Positions 32,831 through 41,700 of a DNA stretch of 64,000 bases are shown one piece after another. The stretch comes from JAVVUJ01 sp964461765. GTDB taxonomy: Bacteria > Bacillota > Clostridia > Peptostreptococcales > Anaerovoracaceae. The position numbers and the translations under genes were made by a program. The stretch covers positions 13,684 to 77,683 of the forward strand of contig CAYWVS010000002.1 of assembly GCA_964461765.1 (NCBI GenBank). The letters run 5' to 3'. Every line of letters begins with the position of its first letter. The first letter of the stretch is position 1. The notes under the pieces were generated by a model. That model was given only the letters and a program-made list of their open reading frames with translations. It ran no database searches and had not been told where the DNA came from.

Positions 32831-33769
32831 TTAGTTCCTCCCTTTTCCATTCAAGCCTAATAGGCTTAAGATCAATGCCATTCGAACGTACATCCCATAC
32901 TTGGCCTGCTTGAAATATAAGGCTCTAGGGTCTTTATCCACCTCTACAGCGATTTCATTTACCCTGGGAAGGGGATGAAGCACCATCATATCCTCTTTGG
33001 CTTTACGCATTTTTTCTCCATCCAATATGTATCGATCCTTTAATCTCACATAATCCTCTTCATTAAAAAATCTTTCTTTTTGCACCCTGGTCATATAGAG
33101 GATATCCAGCTTATGCAGCACATCCTCCATCTTTTCCACTTCCTCAAAGGGAATATTGTTTTTTATTAGGACTTCCTTCCTTACATACTCAGGAATCCGC
33201 AGCTCCTCTGGTGCAATCAACACAAATCTTACGTTTTCATATCTTGTTAAAGCTTTGATAAGGGAATGTACCGTTCGACCGAACTTCAAGTCTCCGCAAA
33301 GTCCCACCGTTAAATTCCCAAATCCTCCCTTCTCTCTGCGAATGGTCAGCAAATCCGTAAGGGTTTGGGTAGGGTGTTGATGACCACCATCCCCGGCATT
33401 GATGACTGGCATGTCAGTGCTTTGGGCTGCAACCTTGGGTGCGCCTTCCTTGGGGTGGCGCATCACCGCTAAATCTGCGTAGCAGGCCACGGTCTTTATG
33501 GTATCTGCAATGCTCTCCCCTTTGGCAACAGAGCTGGAGTTGGGCTCTGAAAAGCCGATAACCTGCCCACCCAAACGAAGCATGGCGGCTTCAAAACTAA
33601 ATCTGGTGCGAGTGCTGGGTTCATAAAAGAGGGTAGCCAATAGCTTACCCTTACAAGTATCCGCAAATTTTTCCGGTGCCGAAATGATTTCATCTGCCAA
33701 GGTAAAGATCTCTTCCAGCTCCTCCACGGTAAAGTCCTTGGGTTCTAATAAACTTCGTCCTGCCAACAT
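32831..33769 (-). CDS. pyrB: Aspartate carbamoyltransferase catalytic subunit
   Basis: 312 residues from the ATG at 33769, preceded by AAGGGAGAAAAT. An upstream in-frame extension to 33808 would run back through the terminator and is rejected. FYEPSTRTRFSFEAA is the carbamoyl-phosphate site, HPTQTLTDLLTIRRE follows, and MVLHPLPRVNEIAVEVD is the aspartate-binding loop. It makes carbamoyl-aspartate, the first committed pyrimidine step. It is the first structural gene of the operon and sits 22 bases after a strong terminator, so expression requires antitermination. Confidence 0.97.
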   Translation of the reverse strand: MLAGRSLLEPKDFTVEELEEIFTLADEIISAPEKFADTCKGKLLATLFYEPSTRTRFSFEAAMLRLGGQVIGFSEPNSSSVAKGESIADTIKTVACYADLAVMRHPKEGAPKVAAQSTDMPVINAGDGGHQHPTQTLTDLLTIRREKGGFGNLTVGLCGDLKFGRTVHSLIKALTRYENVRFVLIAPEELRIPEYVRKEVLIKNNIPFEEVEKMEDVLHKLDILYMTRVQKERFFNEEDYVRLKDRYILDGEKMRKAKEDMMVLHPLPRVNEIAVEVDKDPRALYFKQAKYGMYVRMALILSLLGLNGKGRN

Positions 33770-33791
33770 ATTTTCTCCCTTCTTTTTTCCT

Positions 33792-33820
33792 AAAAAAAAA
33801 CCTCCCAAAAAGGAAGGTTT
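33792..33820 (-). terminator. pyrB attenuator (intrinsic terminator)
   Basis: On the minus strand AAACCTTCC (33820-33812), loop TTTTT, GGGAGGTTT (33806-33798), then T to 33792, giving nine consecutive T including three in the stem. It lies between the leader peptide stop (33822) and the pyrB ribosome site, in the direction of pyrB transcription. A terminator placed before its own operon is the signature of attenuation. Confidence 0.88.
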
Positions 33821-33821
33821 C

Positions 33822-33905
33822 TTATGAAATAATGGAAAAGAATAGAATAGACAGGCTTCTCTTATACTTTCTTAACTTTGATTTTTTTAAGTAAATTCTG
33901 TCCAT
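33822..33905 (-). CDS. Putative pyrB leader peptide
   Basis: A 27-codon frame, ATG at 33905 to TAA at 33822, preceded by AGGAAAAAGGAAGC. The product begins MDRIYLKKSK and ends SILFFSIIS. Its first half is rich in Lys/Arg codons. Its second half is pyrimidine-rich in the RNA (CUGUCUAUUCUAUUCUUUUCC), giving a U-dense stretch just before the terminator. The stop codon lies one base from the first stem base of the attenuator, so a ribosome finishing the peptide would block the hairpin. The arrangement parallels the E. coli pyrBI leader. The peptide itself is probably only a translation sensor. Translation is inferred, not shown. Confidence 0.68.
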   Translation of the reverse strand: MDRIYLKKSKLRKYKRSLSILFFSIIS

Positions 33906-33984
33906 GCTTCCTTTTTCCTAACAAATGATTTTACTCAAGTAAAGTAACCCGTTTATAAATTCGATTTATGCTCAAATCTTCAAT

Positions 33985-34013
33985 AGATTACCATAAGCGC
34001 TCATGTTCGTCAA
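33985..34013 (-). promoter_or_regulatory. Promoter of the pyr operon
   Basis: Minus strand TTGACG (34013-34008), 17-base spacer, TAATCT (33990-33985). Transcription would start near 33978, giving a leader of about 70 bases before the leader-peptide ATG and about 210 before pyrB. Confidence 0.8.
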
Positions 34014-34066
34014 GAGAAAATTTTAATTTTTTCTTCATGAAATTTTGGTTTTTTTATCACTAAGAG

Positions 34067-34095
34067 TTGAATAAATTTCCATTTAAATGTATAAT
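34067..34095 (+). promoter_or_regulatory. Sigma-A-type promoter of the potassium channel gene
   Basis: TTGAAT (34067-34072), 17-base spacer, TATAAT (34090-34095), divergent from the pyr promoter. The gene's GGAG and ATG follow at 34143-34155. Confidence 0.78.
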
Positions 34096-34152
34096 ATACT
34101 CAAAGGTCTCAAAGATTACAATTTTATACGAAACACGATTTAGGAGTACCGT

Positions 34153-34782
34153 ATGTTTACAAATTTTGCTTTAATCGCTTTAGCCCTTTTATACTTTCCA
34201 TTACTCTTCCTTTGGGAATACTTAAGCAAAAAACATTTCAGCCTTGAAATCTTAAATTACTATTATAACACAATTTTTTTCGCAATTTTTTCCTATACTT
34301 GCTCCATAGTCTTGGGGAAAGATATTCGTGCTATTATTGATAATGGAGATAAAAGCTCCTTAAGCTTTTGGACCAGTCTATTAGGAGTCATATTTACCTT
34401 ACTGATTGTTATAAAGATCATTTTACAGGTCGTTAAAAATATCAGAAACTTTAAATCTTCTAGAGAACATATTTATGCAATTCACATTATAACTGCATAT
34501 GTTATTAATGTTATCTTTATCTTTGCCTTTATATATTTCTGTATTTACTTAATTATCCCTGATTCCTTTTCAGGAATTACTGCGGGGGCCTCCCATCTGG
34601 TGGTGTATCTAGACTTGATTTATTTCAGCTTCGTTACCTTTGCCACTATCGGATACGGTGACATCTCACCTCTGGCCATCTTAGGGAAGGGTGTGGTTGT
34701 ATTGCAAATCATCCTTTTTTACATCGTAATCGGTATTGGATTTACCTTTGCCTCAAAGAAACCCCACACTACAGATTCTTAA
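34153..34782 (+). CDS. Two-TM-pore potassium channel-like membrane protein
   Basis: 209 residues with about five hydrophobic segments. The C-terminal pore region reads YFSFVTFATIGYGDISPLA, with the K+ selectivity filter TIGYGD (about residues 173-178), followed by a final helix VVVLQIILFYIVIGIGFTF. Three helices precede the pore pair. There is no C-terminal RCK/TrkA-N domain, so gating is not of the KtrA or MthK kind. It is probably an inner-membrane K+ channel. It is convergent with gpsA and divergent from the pyr operon. Confidence 0.83.
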   Translation: MFTNFALIALALLYFPLLFLWEYLSKKHFSLEILNYYYNTIFFAIFSYTCSIVLGKDIRAIIDNGDKSSLSFWTSLLGVIFTLLIVIKIILQVVKNIRNFKSSREHIYAIHIITAYVINVIFIFAFIYFCIYLIIPDSFSGITAGASHLVVYLDLIYFSFVTFATIGYGDISPLAILGKGVVVLQIILFYIVIGIGFTFASKKPHTTDS

Positions 34783-34795
34783 TAATGTGGATATC

Positions 34796-35806
34796 TTAAT
34801 AGGTACCCAACTGCTCCGTTTCATGCTTTTTCTGCCTTGTCATCAGGTTCATTACCGCATCTCTGGCATCCATTTTCTCTTGAATCACATGGTAAATCTG
34901 TTCCGTAATTGGCATTTCTACCCCTACTTTTTGTGACAATCCATAGGCAGCTTCCGTGGTAAACATGCCTTCCACCACCATTCCCACTTGCTTTGTGGCC
35001 TCTGAAGGCTTCATGCCCTCACCGATCATGATTCCGCAACGCCTGTTTCTACTGTGCATACTGGTGCAGGTTACAATCAAATCTCCGATACCTGTCAAAC
35101 CGGAAAAGGTCTCTGCTTTAGCACCCAACCGTACCCCCAAACGTGTAATTTCCGTAATGCCTCGAGTCATCATGGCCGCCTTTGCATTGTCCCCAAACCC
35201 CATTCCGTCTGAAATACCTGCACCTAAAGCGATAATATTCTTCAAGGCACCACCAAGCTCTACCCCGATGATATCCGAGTTGGTATATACTCGCAGACAA
35301 TCCGTCATGAATAGATCCTGTACGTATTCTGAGAGGGCGATATCTTTAGATGCAACTGCCAAGGTAGTGGGCATCTCCCTTCCCACCTCTTCTGCATGAG
35401 AGGGACCGGAAAGCACCGCATATTTGGCTTGAGGTAATTTGTCAAAGGCAATCTCCGAAAGGCGAAGCAAGGTTTTTTGCTCTATACCCTTAGCTACATT
35501 TACCAAAGCCATATGGGGTTTCAAGTAAGGAATTGCCCCATCTAAAGCACTTCTGAAGTGCTGGGCAGGAGCAGAGAATAACACCATTTCCACATCCCCA
35601 AGAGCCTCCTCCACTGTAAATGAAACTTCCAAGGTTTGAGGAAATTGTACTTCCGGTAGAAAGGCTACATTTTCTCGCTGCTCCTTTAGATTTTTTAAAT
35701 GTTTTTCATTAATATCCCATATTTTAACTTCAAATCCTTTTTTTGCCAGACTTACCGCCAAGGCAGTACCCCAACTGCCGGCACCAATCACACCAATTTT
35801 CGTCAT
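34796..35806 (-). CDS. gpsA: Glycerol-3-phosphate dehydrogenase (NAD(P)+)
   Basis: 336 residues. IGVIGAGSWGTALAVSLAKKG is the nucleotide-binding motif. VNVAKGIEQKTL, VLSGPSHAEEVGREMPTTLAVAS and the catalytic-Lys region LGGALKNIIALGAGISDGMGFGDNAKAAMMTRG are family hallmarks. It reduces dihydroxyacetone phosphate to sn-glycerol 3-phosphate, the backbone for phospholipids. It follows plsY, which acylates that product, and CAGGAGGAATGGGAA precedes the ATG. Confidence 0.97.
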   Translation of the reverse strand: MTKIGVIGAGSWGTALAVSLAKKGFEVKIWDINEKHLKNLKEQRENVAFLPEVQFPQTLEVSFTVEEALGDVEMVLFSAPAQHFRSALDGAIPYLKPHMALVNVAKGIEQKTLLRLSEIAFDKLPQAKYAVLSGPSHAEEVGREMPTTLAVASKDIALSEYVQDLFMTDCLRVYTNSDIIGVELGGALKNIIALGAGISDGMGFGDNAKAAMMTRGITEITRLGVRLGAKAETFSGLTGIGDLIVTCTSMHSRNRRCGIMIGEGMKPSEATKQVGMVVEGMFTTEAAYGLSQKVGVEMPITEQIYHVIQEKMDARDAVMNLMTRQKKHETEQLGTY

Positions 35807-35901
35807 TTCCCATTCCTCCTGTTACCCTTTATATTTTTCATGGAAAGGTATCCTTTATTGCACTAATTTTTTCTTACTTGTTTGAATGTATTGTTTTGTA
35901 A

Positions 35902-36552
35902 TTATTTTTTCAGATTCAACTTAGGCTCTGTGCCTTTGATAAGTCGCTTAATATTTTCTCTATGTTTTATTATAACCACAAGTGCCATTGCTATAGCCCA
36001 TAATGTATAATAAGGGTTAATTAAATATGCCACTATAGGGAAAAAAATAGCTCCCACCACGGAACCTGCCGATACCCTTTTGGTCAAAGCAATTACGACC
36101 AATGCCACCGCCGCCACCATAAGTCCCAGTTTAAAATCCACTGTGAGAATGATGCCTATAGCCGTAGCCACGCCCTTTCCTCCTTTGAATCCAAAGAGTA
36201 TTGGCCAAATGTGTCCTACAAAAGCGGCAAATCCACATATCATAGACAGCATTAATGCATAATCCGGTGGAAGAAAATGATCATATCCCAATAGCTTCCC
36301 TAAAAGCACTGCAAAGACACCCTTCAGAATGTCGATAAGTAAGGTGGCTACCGCCGCCTTTTTCCCTAGGACACGCAATACATTAGTGGTCCCCGCGTTT
36401 CCGCTGCCTTCCTTTTTTATGTCTACTCCATACATTCTGCCGATCAATATTGCCGGGGAAATATTACCCATAAAATATGCAATGATAATGGCCGCGATGC
36501 TCACGGTTATGTTTAATCCGGTTAAACCCGGAGGAAATATTATATCAGACAT
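35902..36552 (-). CDS. plsY: Acyl-phosphate:glycerol-3-phosphate acyltransferase
   Basis: 216 residues from the ATG at 36552, inside the der stop region (eight-base overlap). The frame is open further upstream but that part is out-of-frame der. There are five to six membrane helices with the three PlsY motifs: GNISPAILIGR ... GSGNAGTTNVLRVLG, VGHIWPILFGFKGGKGVATAIG and the C-terminal KHRENIKRLIKGTEPK. It transfers the acyl chain from acyl-phosphate (made by PlsX) to glycerol 3-phosphate (made by GpsA). Both partner genes are in this window. Confidence 0.95.
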   Translation of the reverse strand: MSDIIFPPGLTGLNITVSIAAIIIAYFMGNISPAILIGRMYGVDIKKEGSGNAGTTNVLRVLGKKAAVATLLIDILKGVFAVLLGKLLGYDHFLPPDYALMLSMICGFAAFVGHIWPILFGFKGGKGVATAIGIILTVDFKLGLMVAAVALVVIALTKRVSAGSVVGAIFFPIVAYLINPYYTLWAIAMALVVIIKHRENIKRLIKGTEPKLNLKK

Positions 36553-37870
36553 AGTTTTCTTCACCTTTTTCTCTAAAAACAAATTTGATGGAAGTCCCTG
36601 CAAATCCATAACTCTTTCTGATTTGATTTTCTAAGTAACGTGCATATGAGAAATGCATCAACTCTCTGCTGTTGACCTTAAAGGAAAACAAGGGAGGCTT
36701 CACTCCAACTTGGGTACAATAAAATATTTTTAATTGTTTTCCTTTATCAGAAGGAGGCTGCTTCATCATCATGGCATCTGCCAGTAAGCTGTTGAGCTGA
36801 CCAGTAGATATTCGTAAGCTTCTATTTTCTGCCACGGTTTTTGCCATCTCCATGACGTTAAAGAGCCTCTGTTTATCCTTTACGGAAATGAATACGGATG
36901 GGGCATAGGACATGAAGGTCAACTCCTTAGCCAATTCCTTCTTGTAGTTGTTCATGGTATTGGTATCCTTTTCCACAAGATCCCACTTGTTCACCACCAC
37001 CACAATACCTTTTCCGGCTTCGTGAGCCAGACCGGCAATTTTTTTGTCCTGCTCTGTAACCCCTTCTGTAGCATCTATCATTAATAGACACACATCACAA
37101 CGCTCAATGGCACCGATGGCTCTGATAACGCTGTAACGTTCAATATCCTCCACCACTTTGCTTCTGCGCCTGATTCCTGCCGTATCGATGAGGACAAATT
37201 GATCTTCTCCAAAGGTAAAAGGAGTATCGATGGAATCCCTGGTGGTGCCTGCGATAGGTGATACGATGACTCGTTCTTCCCCCAATAAAGCATTAATCAA
37301 AGAAGATTTTCCCACGTTGGGTTTCCCTGTGACGGCAATCTTAATAACACTTTCGTCCTCTTCCTCATTACTTTCAGGAAGCTTTTCTATTATCAAGTCT
37401 AACACATCTCCAAAATTTAACATATTTGTTGAAGATATGGGAATTGGTTCTCCCAATCCCAGTTCATAAAAGTCATAAAAATCTTCCGGTAAGGCAGGAG
37501 TGTCGATCTTATTGGCCAATAAAATCACTTCTTTTCCTGTGCGCATAAGCATATTGGCAACCTCTCGATCAGCTGAGGTTACTCCGCTGCGACCGTCAAC
37601 CATAAAGAGAATTACATCTGCCATATCCATGGCTAGCTCTGCCTGCTCTCGCATTTGAGAAAGGATGATATCAGTGGTGTCCGGTTCTATGCCGCCGGTG
37701 TCCACCAATGCAAATTGCACGTTACTCCACTCTGCCTCGGCATAGATTCTATCCCTGGTCACCCCGGGGGTGTCCTCAACGATAGATATCCTCTTACCGA
37801 TAATTTTATTAAAAAATGTGGATTTCCCCACATTGGGTCTGCCTACTACGGCAACGATTGGCTTGCTCAT
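36545..37870 (-). CDS. der: Ribosome assembly GTPase Der (EngA)
   Basis: 441 residues with two GTPase domains in tandem: VGRPNVGKSTFFNKI at the N terminus with DTPGVTRDR, and VTGKPNVGKSSLINAL near residue 179 with GTTRDSIDT and DTAGIRRRSKV. NKID and NKWD provide the base-specificity motifs. A C-terminal KH-like domain (from about 350) binds the ribosome. Der is essential for 50S maturation. It is coupled to plsY by overlap and follows ftsY. Confidence 0.97.
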   Translation of the reverse strand: MSKPIVAVVGRPNVGKSTFFNKIIGKRISIVEDTPGVTRDRIYAEAEWSNVQFALVDTGGIEPDTTDIILSQMREQAELAMDMADVILFMVDGRSGVTSADREVANMLMRTGKEVILLANKIDTPALPEDFYDFYELGLGEPIPISSTNMLNFGDVLDLIIEKLPESNEEEDESVIKIAVTGKPNVGKSSLINALLGEERVIVSPIAGTTRDSIDTPFTFGEDQFVLIDTAGIRRRSKVVEDIERYSVIRAIGAIERCDVCLLMIDATEGVTEQDKKIAGLAHEAGKGIVVVVNKWDLVEKDTNTMNNYKKELAKELTFMSYAPSVFISVKDKQRLFNVMEMAKTVAENRSLRISTGQLNSLLADAMMMKQPPSDKGKQLKIFYCTQVGVKPPLFSFKVNSRELMHFSYARYLENQIRKSYGFAGTSIKFVFREKGEENYV

Positions 37871-37881
37871 AAGTCTCCTTT

Positions 37882-38778
37882 TTATTCTTGAAATATAGCC
37901 TCAGCAAATTCTGCCGGTTCAAATTCCTTTAAATCATTAATTCCTTCACCTAAGCCGATAAATTTGACGGGCATTTGAAATTCGTCAGATATGGTGATGA
38001 CGATTCCGCCTTTGGCGGTACCATCCAGCTTTGTGAGAACAATTCCTGTAACCTCCGTGATTTCCCCAAACTCCTTGGCCTGTGATATGGCATTTTTTCC
38101 TGTAGCCGCATCCAGAACCAGAAGAGTTTCCCTATGTGCCTCAGGAAATTCACGACCGATGACCTTATTCATCTTTTCCAGCTCCACCATTAGATTTTTC
38201 TTATTCTGTAGACGACCTGCTGTGTCGATAATCAACACATCCATACCCTTAGCTTTGGCAGATTGTATTGCATCAAAGATCACGGCAGATGGATCAGAGC
38301 CTTCTTGATGACGAATCACGGGTACACCTACACGCTGCCCCCAAATCTCCAGTTGCTCTCCTGCGGCGGCTCGGAAGGTATCTGCAGCAGCTAACATAAC
38401 CTTTTTCCCTTGATTTTTACATCGATTGGCCAGTTTCGCGATGGAGGTGGTTTTTCCTCCCCCGTTAACACCTATCATCAAAATAATTAGGGGTACTGCC
38501 TCCGTAAGCTTGTGTTTCTCTCCTTTATCAATGAGCTTTTTTACGATTGCCTGAATTTGCCTCTTTACCATTTTGGCATCACGAATACCCATCTTCTTAA
38601 TATCATCTCGCAATTGTTCTGTAATCTTCATGGTGGTTTCCATACCGATATCAGAGGTGATCAAGGCTTCTTCCAGCTCATCCACCATCTCCTCATCCAC
38701 TTCCACTCTCATGAGAAATACATTTTCAATTTTTTCTTGTAATCGTCCGAAAAACGATTTTTTTTCTCCAAATGCCAT
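37882..38778 (-). CDS. ftsY: Signal recognition particle receptor FtsY
   Basis: 298 residues. It lacks the acidic A domain of the E. coli protein, as in many Firmicutes. The N-terminal helical bundle (residues 1-85) precedes the SRP GTPase domain with GVNGGGKTTSIAKLA (the usual Val/Thr before the second Gly is Gly here), DTFRAAAGEQLEIW, DTAGRLQNKKNLM and LTKLDGTAKGG. FtsY docks SRP-bound ribosomes at the membrane. The start lies one base after the smc stop, in the conserved rnc-smc-ftsY order. Confidence 0.97.
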   Translation of the reverse strand: MAFGEKKSFFGRLQEKIENVFLMRVEVDEEMVDELEEALITSDIGMETTMKITEQLRDDIKKMGIRDAKMVKRQIQAIVKKLIDKGEKHKLTEAVPLIILMIGVNGGGKTTSIAKLANRCKNQGKKVMLAAADTFRAAAGEQLEIWGQRVGVPVIRHQEGSDPSAVIFDAIQSAKAKGMDVLIIDTAGRLQNKKNLMVELEKMNKVIGREFPEAHRETLLVLDAATGKNAISQAKEFGEITEVTGIVLTKLDGTAKGGIVITISDEFQMPVKFIGLGEGINDLKEFEPAEFAEAIFQE

Positions 38779-38779
38779 G

Positions 38780-41700
38780 TTACGCTCCTATCTCATCACC
38801 TAATTTCAGTGAGATCACTTTTGAAATTCCCTCCTCCGGCATGGTCACTCCGTAAAGCACATCTGCATATTCCATGGTTGCTTTCTGATGTGTTACCAAT
38901 GCGAATTGGACGTTGTTAAAGTTTGTTAAATACTTAGCAAATCGGTCTATATTGGCATCATCCAAGGCGGCTTCAATCTCATCCAGTATGCAAAAGGGAG
39001 TAGGCTTGGTCTTGAGAACTGCAAACATCAAAGCGATGGCCGTCATGGTCTTTTCTCCCCCCGACATGAGATTGATGTTCTGAAGCTTTTTTCCCGGAGG
39101 CTGAGCCACAATTTCAATGCCCGATTCCAAAGGTCTACTTTCATCCTCCAAACGCAGCTCTGCTGTACCGCCCCCAAACATCTGGCGAAAAGCATCTTCA
39201 AAGTTCACCACAATTTTATCAAAGCTTTCCTTAAAGTTGTCCTTGATGGTCTTATCCATATCCTGAATAATCACCTTTAAAGCATCTATGGCTTCTAGTA
39301 GGTCTGCCCTTTGGGTGGTAAGGAATTCGTACCGCTCATTGACGGTCTCATATTCCTTAATGGCTCCTACATTGACTTCACCGAGCTCCTTGATTCTGGA
39401 TTTAATCTCTTTTATCTCTTTGATAGCCACAGGAAAATTGAAATTTTTATTTTTAAATTCTATAGCTTGTATATATGAGATTTCAAACTCATCCCACAGT
39501 TTATTCTTGTAATTTTCCAACTGAGTTTCATTTTTTGCAAGCTTGATATCCATATCATACTTTTGATTTAACAGTTGATTCATCTGCTCATCAAAGGAAT
39601 CCTTCTCCTGTAAATTTCTATTTAAAGCCTTTACAAGCTCAGATTTTTCCTCCGTGATTTCTGTCAAATACCTTTCCAAAGCTGCTTTTTCTTCTTCTTT
39701 GACCAGAACCTCTTCCGATAAGTCGGAATCCCCGGAAAGTATGGTCTTGCTTTCTTCTCCCAATAGATTTATGCGATTATTTTTTTCTTCAATCTCTGCA
39801 GTCAATTCCCCTATGTAAGCTTCAATCCGCTCTGTTAAGCTTTGGAGATGATTCCTCTCATTTTCCGCAGTGCTTACGGCAATCCTCACCTTAGTAATCT
39901 GTTCATTAATTTCTTCCGATTGAGCCTTAAAAACATCAAAGGCAGCCAACTTTTCCTCCGTGTTTTGTTCTACGGATTTAATGTCTTCCTGAGCTTGATG
40001 AATTTCCGCCTCTATTGTCTCAATCATCTTTGCAGAGGTTAGGTTCTCTTGTGCGATATGATCCAACTCTTCTCTGCCTCGTTTTATTTTTTCCTCAACC
40101 TCTGTCTTTTGATTATTGATGAGAGATAATTGATTTTTTAAATTAATTTGATGTAATTCAGCTTCTCTGAATTTGCCTTCCGTTTCCTTCATGCTTTCCG
40201 CAGTTTGCTTGATAAGAGCTCTGACATCTCTTAAGCTTGTTTCTAAAGTTAGCTGCTGCTGTTGCAATTCCTCCAAACGATTTGCCATCTTTAGAATTTC
40301 TGCCTTTCGCTCTAAAAGATTAGCCGTATTATGCTTGTAAGTTCCCCCGGTAATAGCACCTCCGGAGTTAATGACTTCTCCCTCAAGTGTAACTACCCTG
40401 AACCCCCCTGATGGCACCTTCTTTGAAAGAGCGATGGCGTGATCCAAATTGTCTACAATGAGCACTCTCCCCAAAAGGTATTCCATAACATTTTTATATC
40501 TTTCTTGGAATTTTATACATTCTACACCATAACCTTTAAAGCCTTCGGCATTTTTGATGATATCTATGGGAGAAATCTTATTGCCCCTGATGGTATTCAC
40601 AGGCAAAAACGTCAACCTTCCTGCTTTATTGACCTTTAGGTGGTTTACTGCGGATTTAGCACTTTGGTCATCGGCGCAGACGATATTCTGCAGAGCCGCA
40701 CCCAATGCTGTTTCAATGGCCACTTCAAAGCCTGCAGGGACTTCAATCAGCTCTGCTACCACTCCATCAATCCCCTCCAGGGCAGACTTCATAATAAACT
40801 TTACCGCATTGTTGTAACCCTCATAATTGCTCTCCATCTCCTCCATGGTCTTCTTTCTGGCGGAAAGCTGACCGGCTGAAAGTGTAATTCGCTCCAACTC
40901 TCCGGAGGTTTTTCTCTCCTTTTCCTGAGCATCGGATTGTTTTGCCGTGTCAGATTGAAGGCTGTTTTTCAACTGATCTAGGGATTCTAAAACCTTCACC
41001 TTTTCTTCATTTCCTGCTTTAAAGGCAAGGGAAAGCTCCTGACAGGTGGAATTATATTTTTCAAGATCTTGTAAAATCCGTTCCTCTGATCTCTTTAAGT
41101 TACTTTGAAGATTTTCCAAACTGTTCTTTTCACTCTTTTTGTTGCTTATAAGGGCATGTAATTGGAAAAGAGAATTTTTATAAGAATCAATTTCTTCTGT
41201 ATGATTGTTTAAGGTGCCGGATAATTCTGCAAATTTTTGAACCTTATCATTTAATTCATCTTGTAGATCCCGAACCTTTTTTTCAATGCTTTCTCTTTGA
41301 GAAAAAATTTCTTTGGAACCTGTTTGTTCCTTATCAAGCTTGTCCCCCGTGGTTTCTATCTCCTGCATTAATCGAGAAATGTCCTTCTCTATGGTTTGAA
41401 GCTTTTCTTGATTTAATTGGTTTCTGTTCTTTAACTCACTGATTTCTGAAGTGTTTGTTAGAAGCCTGTCCCGTACATCGTTGGACAACCCTTCTAATTC
41501 TTCATTTCGATTGCGTTGCTGAGAAACCTCCTCATCAATTTGAGCCTTCTCATCTTTTAGTGATTGAATGTTACTTTGAGTTTCCTGCAAATCATCTTTT
41601 AAATATTCATTTTTTAACTCAACATTTTCAATGTTTTTTAATGTTACATTTATTTCTAAGGTCTTGTACTTTTCTCTTAAAGCTAGATATTCTGTGGCCT

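Noticed and set aside
32831..33808. Longer pyrB starting at 33808
   Set aside because: It would have to begin within the attenuator stem, while a good ribosome site and the normal N terminus place the start at 33769.
33770..33990. PyrR-binding antiterminator in the pyr leader
   Set aside because: No conserved PyrR-binding loop consensus seen, no pyrR gene in the operon, and a translated-leader attenuator explains the terminator better.
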